Assembly: GCA_002386585.1 (NCBI GenBank)
Contig: DGIZ01000015.1
Coordinates: forward strand, 1-10,019
Source of the DNA: Brevundimonas sp. UBA4609
Lineage (GTDB): Bacteria; Pseudomonadota; Alphaproteobacteria; Caulobacterales; Caulobacteraceae
Reading direction: 5' to 3'
Length of the DNA stretch: 10,019 nt
Shown: positions 5,967-10,019 of the stretch, one piece after another
Layout: each line of letters begins with the position of its first letter
Numbering within the stretch: position 1 is the first letter of the stretch
Translations under genes and position numbers: made by a program
Notes under the pieces: model-generated
What the model saw: only the letters and a program-made list of their open reading frames with translations
What the model was told of the DNA's origin: nothing
Databases searched by the model: none

Positions 5967-6449
5967 TCAGCGTCCCGCCAGGACGCGCATCATGTCCAGG
6001 CGGATCAGACGGGCTAGGTCGGCGGCGGCGCGGTCCTCGCCGTCCTGTTGGGCGGCGATGGCGGCGTAGGGCTGGTCCGCAGAGGCGTAGGTCACCGTGG
6101 TCGTCTGGACGCCCTTGAGGGGTTCGCCGCCCGCCACCGGGGTCAGCGACCAGGCGGCCCTGACCGTCAGCTCATAGCGGCTGGCCGTGTCGTCGATTCG
6201 GCGGCCCAGGGGGCGGCGCTTGTGCTCGACCTCGGTCGTCAGGCGATAGAGCGGCGCCTGGGCGCCGTCGCGGCCGAAGGCGTCCTCGAGCTGCTCGCGC
6301 AGGCGATAGCCGAGGCGATCGTCGGGCGTCGTCACGGCGATGCGCGACAGGCCGCTGCTGACCCCGCTGTCGCCATACATGGGCGTAAAGCCGCAGGCGG
6401 ACAGCAGGCTTGCGCCCGCCAGGACGCCGAGCAGGGCCAGCCGACGCAT
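5967..6449 (-). CDS. lptE: LPS-assembly outer-membrane lipoprotein LptE
   Basis: LptE plugs the LptD barrel and helps deliver lipopolysaccharide to the outer leaflet of the outer membrane. The 160-residue product begins [19 protein letters not shown], a lipoprotein signal peptide with lipobox LSAC and lipidated Cys19. It continues GFTPMYG, the usual start of alphaproteobacterial LptE (CGF-P-YG). The residue after Cys is Gly rather than Asp, consistent with outer-membrane sorting. The segment TTPDDRLGYRLREQLEDAF resembles the family's TSxxPR/D...L...L region. The start overlaps the leuS stop by one base (TGATG), so it should be translationally coupled. Sequence conservation in LptE is low, so the name rests on the N-terminal pattern, length and position between leuS and holA. 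Confidence 0.9.
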   Translation of the reverse strand: MRRLALLGVLAGASLLSACGFTPMYGDSGVSSGLSRIAVTTPDDRLGYRLREQLEDAFGRDGAQAPLYRLTTEVEHKRRPLGRRIDDTASRYELTVRAAWSLTPVAGGEPLKGVQTTTVTYASADQPYAAIAAQQDGEDRAAADLARLIRLDMMRVLAGR

Positions 6450-9028
6450 CAGCCGGCCACCAGATTGACGATACGGTCGGGCACCACGATCACCTTGCGG
6501 ATGCTGAGGTTGTTGGCGGCAAGGTAGGCCTGAACCGTCGGATTGGCGAGGGCGGCGGCCTCGACCGTCGCATTGTCCGACCCGCGCGGCAGGACGACCT
6601 CGCCGCGACGCTTGCCGCCGATCTGGACGGGCAGGGTGACCTGGTCGTCGGCGGCCAGGGCGGCGTCAAAGACGGGCCAGGGCGCGTCCAGCACCATTCC
6701 GGCTTCGCCCAGTTGGCTCCAGCATTCCTCGGCCAGGTGGGGGGTGAAGGGGGCCATCAGCCGTGCCAGGGCGGCCAGGGCGGTCTTCTTCGCCTCGGCG
6801 CCCGCCTTGTCGTGCTGACGGATGGTCGCCAGGAAGGCGTAGAGCTTGGCTACGGCTGAGTTGAAGCGGAAATGCTCGACGCCCTCGCTGACGGCCTTGA
6901 TGGCCTTGTGCGTCTCGCGGATCAGGGCGGCGTCGGCATCGGCGTTGGCGGGCGCGGCGGCGTCGAAGGCGGCGTACTCGCCCCAGACGCGCTGGACGAA
7001 GCGGGCGGCGCCCTCGACCCCGCCGGTCGACCACTGGATGTCACGCTCGGGCGGGCTGTCGGACAGGATGAACAGGCGTCCGGCGTCGACGCCATAGGCG
7101 GCGATGATGTCCTGCGGCGCGACCACGTTCTTCTTGGACTTGGACATCTTTTCGATGTCGCCGATCGTCACCGGAGCGCCGGTCGACAGGCGGGTGGCGA
7201 CGCGCTGGCCGTCCACGGTCTCGATGCGGACGTCGGACGGCTCGACCCAGCGCGGCTTGCCGCTGTCTTCATGGCCGTCGAAATAGGTCTCGTGGACCAC
7301 CATGCCCTGGGTGAACAGGCCCGCGAAGGGCTCCTTCACGTCCATCAGGCCGGCGTCCGACAGGGCGCGGGTGATGAAGCGGGCGTAGAGCAGGTGCAGG
7401 ACCGCGTGTTCCACGCCGCCGATGTATTGGTCCACCGGCAGCCATTTGGCGGCGGCGGCCTTGTTGATCGGCTCGGCCGCCTTGGGATCGGCGAAGCGGG
7501 CGAAATACCAGGAGCTGTCGACGAAGGTGTCCAGCGTGTCCGTCTCGCGCCGGGCGGCGGCGCCGCACGACGGACAGTTGACGTGTTTCCACGTCGGGTG
7601 GCGGTCCAGCGGGTTGCCGGGCACGTCGAAGGTGACGTCCTTGGGCAGTTCGACCGGCAGCTGGTCCGCCGGAACCGGCACGACGCCGCAGGCTTCGCAG
7701 TGGATGACCGGGATGGGGCAGCCCCAGTAGCGCTGGCGGCTGACGCCCCAGTCGCGCAGGCGATAGATGGTCGCGCCTTCGCCTGTTCCGGCGGCCTCGA
7801 TGCGGCGGATGGCCTCGGCCTTGGCGGTCTCGATGTCCAGACCGTTCAGGAAGTCGGAATGGAAGATGGAGCCGGGGCCGGTATAGGCCTCGTCCGCCAC
7901 GGCGAAGTCGTCGCCCGCGCCTTCGGGGCGGACGACGGGGATCACCGGCAGGTCGTATTTGCGGGCGAAGTCCAGGTCGCGCTGGTCATGCGCCGGGCAG
8001 GCGAAGATGGCGCCCGTTCCGTAGTCGGACAGGATGAAGTTGGCGATCCACACCGAGACTTCAGCGCCGGTGAAGGGATGAATGACCTTCAGCCCCGTGT
8101 CCCAGCCGATCTTCTCGGCCTGTTCGATGTCGGCCTGGCTGGCGCCGCCCTTGCGGCATTCGGCGACGAAGGCGGCGACCTTGGGGTCGGCCTCGGCCAG
8201 TTGCTTCGAGATCGGATGATCGGGGGCCAGGCCCATGAAGCTGGCGCCGAACAGGGTGTCCGGGCGGGTGGTGTAGATCTCTAGCCCGTCGTCGAATCCG
8301 GCCGGGGCGGCGCCGGCCCAGGCCCATTTCATCTGCAGACCCTTGGATCGGCCGATCCAGTTTTCCTGCATCAGGCGGACCTTCTCGGGCCAGCGGCCTT
8401 CCACCTCGGCCAGACCGTCGATCAGGTCGTCCGCATACTGAGTAATGCGTAGGAACCACTGGTTCAGCTTGCGCTTCTCGACCACGGCGCCCGAGCGCCA
8501 GCCGCGCCCGTCGATGACCTGCTCATTGGCCAGGACGGTGTTGTCGACCGGGTCCCAGTTGACCACCCCGTCCTTGCGATAGACCAGGCCGCGCTTGAAC
8601 AGTTCCAGGAACCAGGCCTGCTGCTTGCCATAGTATTCGGGGTCGCAGGTGGCGAACTCGCGGCTCCAGTCCAGCGACAGGCCCAGCAGCTTCAGCTGGT
8701 CGCGCATCGTCGCGATGTTGGACCAGGTCCAGTCGCCGGGATGGACCCCGCGCTCCATGGCCGCGTTCTCGGCGGGCATGCCGAAGGCGTCCCAGCCCAT
8801 CGGATGCAGGACGTCGAAGCCCTGCGCCCGCTTCCAGCGCGCCACCACATCGCCCATCACATAGTTGCGGGCGTGGCCCATGTGGATGTTGCCCGACGGA
8901 TAGGGGAACATCTCCAGGACGTAGTATTTCGGGCGGCCGGTGTCGGCGTTGGACACCGAAAAGGCGTCGGCCGCGGCCCATCGGGCCTGCTGGCGGGGTT
9001 CGGCGGTCTTAGGCTCGTAACGGGCCAC
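6449..9028 (-). CDS. leuS: Leucyl-tRNA synthetase
   Basis: This class I synthetase charges tRNA-Leu. The 859-residue protein shows the full bacterial layout. The HIGH motif is HMGH at 49-52 within [15 protein letters not shown]. The connective-peptide editing domain has the T-rich loop TTRPDTLFG from 253, which hydrolyses mischarged tRNA. A zinc ribbon uses C444/C447 and C485/C488. The tRNA-edge sequence DSSWYFARF follows, and KMSKS is at 627-631. The anticodon-binding and C-terminal domains end the chain. It starts with GTG, 6 bases after AGGA. That Shine-Dalgarno lies partly in a hairpin arm (9036-9054), so initiation may be structure-controlled. It is upstream of lptE and holA in the same transcript. 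The gene appears intact, with no missing catalytic residue. Confidence 0.98.
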   Translation of the reverse strand: MARYEPKTAEPRQQARWAAADAFSVSNADTGRPKYYVLEMFPYPSGNIHMGHARNYVMGDVVARWKRAQGFDVLHPMGWDAFGMPAENAAMERGVHPGDWTWSNIATMRDQLKLLGLSLDWSREFATCDPEYYGKQQAWFLELFKRGLVYRKDGVVNWDPVDNTVLANEQVIDGRGWRSGAVVEKRKLNQWFLRITQYADDLIDGLAEVEGRWPEKVRLMQENWIGRSKGLQMKWAWAGAAPAGFDDGLEIYTTRPDTLFGASFMGLAPDHPISKQLAEADPKVAAFVAECRKGGASQADIEQAEKIGWDTGLKVIHPFTGAEVSVWIANFILSDYGTGAIFACPAHDQRDLDFARKYDLPVIPVVRPEGAGDDFAVADEAYTGPGSIFHSDFLNGLDIETAKAEAIRRIEAAGTGEGATIYRLRDWGVSRQRYWGCPIPVIHCEACGVVPVPADQLPVELPKDVTFDVPGNPLDRHPTWKHVNCPSCGAAARRETDTLDTFVDSSWYFARFADPKAAEPINKAAAAKWLPVDQYIGGVEHAVLHLLYARFITRALSDAGLMDVKEPFAGLFTQGMVVHETYFDGHEDSGKPRWVEPSDVRIETVDGQRVATRLSTGAPVTIGDIEKMSKSKKNVVAPQDIIAAYGVDAGRLFILSDSPPERDIQWSTGGVEGAARFVQRVWGEYAAFDAAAPANADADAALIRETHKAIKAVSEGVEHFRFNSAVAKLYAFLATIRQHDKAGAEAKKTALAALARLMAPFTPHLAEECWSQLGEAGMVLDAPWPVFDAALAADDQVTLPVQIGGKRRGEVVLPRGSDNATVEAAALANPTVQAYLAANNLSIRKVIVVPDRIVNLVAG

Positions 9029-9034
9029 GGCGTA

Positions 9035-9079
9035 TCCTGAGGCGGCGCCTCAGGCGCGAAGCTTGAGGCGGGCCTGAGG
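9035..9079 (-). promoter_or_regulatory. leuS leader: competing hairpins over the Shine-Dalgarno
   Basis: Read on the - strand, the leader contains CCTCAGG (9079-9073), CCTGAGG (9054-9048) and CCTCAGG (9042-9036). The middle segment can pair perfectly with either outer copy. The downstream pairing extends to an 8-bp stem with a 3-base loop (9036-9054) and buries the AGG of the leuS Shine-Dalgarno AGGA (9038-9035). The upstream pairing frees it. A further 7-bp pairing, CGCCTCA (9070-9064) with TGAGGCG (9052-9046), also competes. The complementarity is directly visible. A regulatory role is inference, and I know of no named leuS leader family with this layout. Confidence 0.4.
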
Positions 9080-9112
9080 ACGCATTGAGACGAAAGAGGT
9101 TAGGCGGCCGGT

Positions 9113-9140
9113 CTTAGCGGCTTTGGCTTAGCGGCTTTGG
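9113..9140. repeat. Two tandem copies of a 14-bp repeat after the lipoprotein stop codon
   Basis: CTTAGCGGCTTTGG occurs at 9113-9126 and 9127-9140, followed by a third partial copy, CTTAGCG, at 9141-9147. The third copy contains the TAA stop (9144-9142) of the lipoprotein gene. The duplication therefore repeats the gene's stop region and gives several TAA triplets in different frames. It looks like slippage or a local tandem duplication in non-coding sequence. Confidence 0.85.
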
Positions 9141-9141
9141 C

Positions 9142-9591
9142 TTAGCGACGGGCCGCGTTGGCGAGGTTGAGCTGGCGCGCCTTGGTCAGGATGGCGTTCT
9201 CCAGATCGGTTTCGGTCTGGGCCGCGACCGGAGCGGAAACCCAGGCGCCGGCGGCGTCCTTGACTTCCTTGGTGATGGCGACGTTCAGGGCGTCGGCGCG
9301 CAGACGGCGGTCCAGGATGAAGACGGTCGCCTTGAAGCGCTCGTTCGGCGCCTGCGGATTGACGTACCAGTCGTAGTTCACCACGCCGCCCCAGGGGTCG
9401 GCGCTGTCGAGGGGCATGAAGGACAGGGTGTCCAGGGTGGCGCGCCACAGATAGGCGTTCACGCCGATGCCCAGCTGGGCCTCCATGGTGGGCGCCTTGG
9501 CCTTCGACCCGCCGAACGGAAGGCTGGAGCAGCCCCCGAGCAGCAGGCCCGAGGCGATCAGGGCGAACGCAGCGCCGCGAACAAGAGCCAT
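9142..9591 (-). CDS. DUF3576 domain-containing lipoprotein
   Basis: The 149-residue product begins MALVRGAAFALIASGLLLGG followed by CSS. This is a lipoprotein signal peptide with lipobox LGGC and lipidated Cys21; Ser at the next position suggests the outer membrane. After a short linker, the body (PTMEAQLGIGVNAYLWRATLDTL, PLDSADPWGGVVNYDWYVNP, then NERFKATVFILDRRLRADAL) matches my recollection of the DUF3576 family. This family is found upstream of leuS in many Alphaproteobacteria, and its function is unknown. The ATG at 9591 is chosen because GGAG (9603-9600) lies 8 bases upstream and the signal peptide begins there; the frame stays open to 9771. It probably shares a transcript with leuS, 113 bases downstream, since no terminator with a T-run separates them. 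Confidence 0.88.
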   Translation of the reverse strand: MALVRGAAFALIASGLLLGGCSSLPFGGSKAKAPTMEAQLGIGVNAYLWRATLDTLSFMPLDSADPWGGVVNYDWYVNPQAPNERFKATVFILDRRLRADALNVAITKEVKDAAGAWVSAPVAAQTETDLENAILTKARQLNLANAARR

Positions 9592-9672
9592 TCCGTGATC
9601 TCCGTAAAGGGTTTGACGAACGTAGGAGAGGACGTCGCCTGACGACGCCACGCTCGCACGCGTCAGCAACGC

Positions 9673-9703
9673 TCTATAACACGGCGAAAAGGGGCGATGA
9701 CAA
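9673..9703 (-). promoter_or_regulatory. Candidate promoter for the lipoprotein-leuS-lptE-holA unit
   Basis: On the - strand, TTGTCA (9703-9698, 5/6 to TTGACA) is followed after 19 bases by TATAGA (9678-9673, 4/6 to TATAAT). The local AT content around 9675 is higher than nearby. The predicted start is near 9666, giving a leader of about 75 bases. The spacer is longer than ideal, so the exact boxes are uncertain. Confidence 0.35.
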
Positions 9704-9819
9704 GGCGATCCCGCATGAGAGGCGACCGATAAGGGCCTCTGTCTCGCCCTTTGGCGTGACAAGGGCGCCACAGCCCGCGCCGGAGTCGCCTGGAACCTCT
9801 GCCATAGGGCTACGTTGCG

Positions 9820-9849
9820 TTGACCGTAGGAATGCAGTCCATATCTTAT
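9820..9849 (+). promoter_or_regulatory. Candidate + strand promoter for the exported-protein gene
   Basis: TTGACC at 9820-9825 matches the -35 consensus at 5/6. TATCTT at 9842-9847 lies 16 bases downstream and matches TATAAT at 4/6, in a short AT-rich stretch. TTGACCG also resembles the TTGACGS -35 of Caulobacter housekeeping promoters. A start near 9855 would leave a leader of about 85 bases before the ATG at 9939. Confidence 0.42.
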
Positions 9850-9938
9850 CCCCAGATCAGAGGCGGCTCGTTCAGACGCGCTCTGAGGTCGTCAACAAGG
9901 ATCGCCGCAGAAGACGAGCGGTCCATAGGGTGGGTGAA

Positions 9939-10019
9939 ATGCGTTTCGTCGCCGTCATCGCTGCAAGCGTGGGCGCCCTGGCCTTGGCCGGGATGACGAC
10001 TGACGCCGCCGCCCAGACG
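9939..10019 (+). CDS. Exported protein of unknown function, N-terminus only (partial)
   Basis: The first 27 codons are in the window and run off its right edge. The peptide MRFVAVIAASVGALALAGMT is followed by TDAAAQT. It is a classical Sec signal peptide: one basic residue, a hydrophobic core at about 3-19 and a probable signal peptidase I site after AAA (residue 25). There is no lipobox cysteine. The ribosome site is weak (GGGTGGG upstream). The mature domain is not visible, so neither family nor function can be given. It is transcribed divergently from the lipoprotein-leuS operon. Confidence 0.7.
   Translation, partial: MRFVAVIAASVGALALAGMTTDAAAQT

Larger units (their letters stand above)
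9592..9938. other. Divergent intergenic region of 347 bases
   Basis: This region separates the leftward lipoprotein operon from the rightward exported-protein gene. It holds the two candidate promoters listed at 9673-9703 and 9820-9849 and a small - strand leader hairpin (CGTCG, loop, CGACG near 9635-9650). The remainder, about 9705-9815, shows no gene, repeat or strong motif that I can support. The open frame that continues the lipoprotein gene to 9771 looks non-coding, since its peptide lacks any signal or domain pattern. Confidence 0.6.

Noticed and set aside
6872..8284. 470-codon open frame on the + strand across leuS
   Set aside because: It is antisense to intact LeuRS domains including KMSKS and the zinc ribbon, has low-complexity Gly/Ala/Asp/Val composition and lacks a ribosome site; it is a shadow frame.
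9846..9854. TTATCCCCA, one mismatch from the DnaA box TTATCCACA
   Set aside because: It is a single isolated near-match with no neighbouring boxes or AT-rich unwinding element, so there is no support for a replication origin in this window.

Overview
The window is GC-rich chromosomal DNA with strongly GC-ending codons. It carries the alphaproteobacterial origin-proximal block mnmE-mnmG-rsmG-parA-parB on the + strand, facing leuS-lptE-holA on the - strand. The ParB and ParA sequences resemble those of Caulobacter, so a member of the Caulobacteraceae is likely (Brevundimonas or a relative; this is an inference from protein style and synteny, not from a search).

Layout. The + strand half (1-4432) holds the last codons of mnmE, then mnmG, rsmG, parA and parB, packed with overlaps or very short gaps as one probable operon. 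MnmE and MnmG together modify the wobble uridine of some tRNAs, RsmG methylates 16S rRNA, and ParA/ParB segregate the chromosome. Three parS-type ParB-binding sites lie inside this block: between mnmE and mnmG (106-121), inside mnmG (1609-1624, the core of a perfect 28-bp palindrome) and inside parA (2863-2878). The segregation machinery and part of its centromere are therefore in the same 3 kb.

The 4433-4692 gap holds an intrinsic terminator whose T-run belongs to the - strand, and an AT-rich patch with a TTGACA box and a short inverted repeat, also read best on the - strand. Together they outline a possible short - strand RNA. A 63-residue basic orphan gene follows on the + strand (4693-4884) and converges with holA.

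The - strand half (4904-9591) reads leftward as a DUF3576-type lipoprotein gene, leuS, lptE and holA. leuS/lptE overlap by one base and lptE/holA are 10 bases apart, so these three are almost certainly cotranscribed. They supply leucyl-tRNA synthetase, the outer-membrane LPS assembly lipoprotein and the DNA polymerase III clamp-loader delta subunit. The 113-base leader of leuS contains three mutually complementary 7-base segments, one of which carries the leuS Shine-Dalgarno sequence, plus an 11-codon reading frame with two Leu codons. This is the least explained structure in the window.

The right end is a divergent intergenic region (9592-9938) with one candidate promoter per direction. It is followed by the first 27 codons of an exported protein that runs off the window. 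I see no mobile element, CRISPR array, tRNA, rRNA or phage gene. Most of the window is conserved housekeeping DNA, and no clearly undescribed multi-gene system is present.
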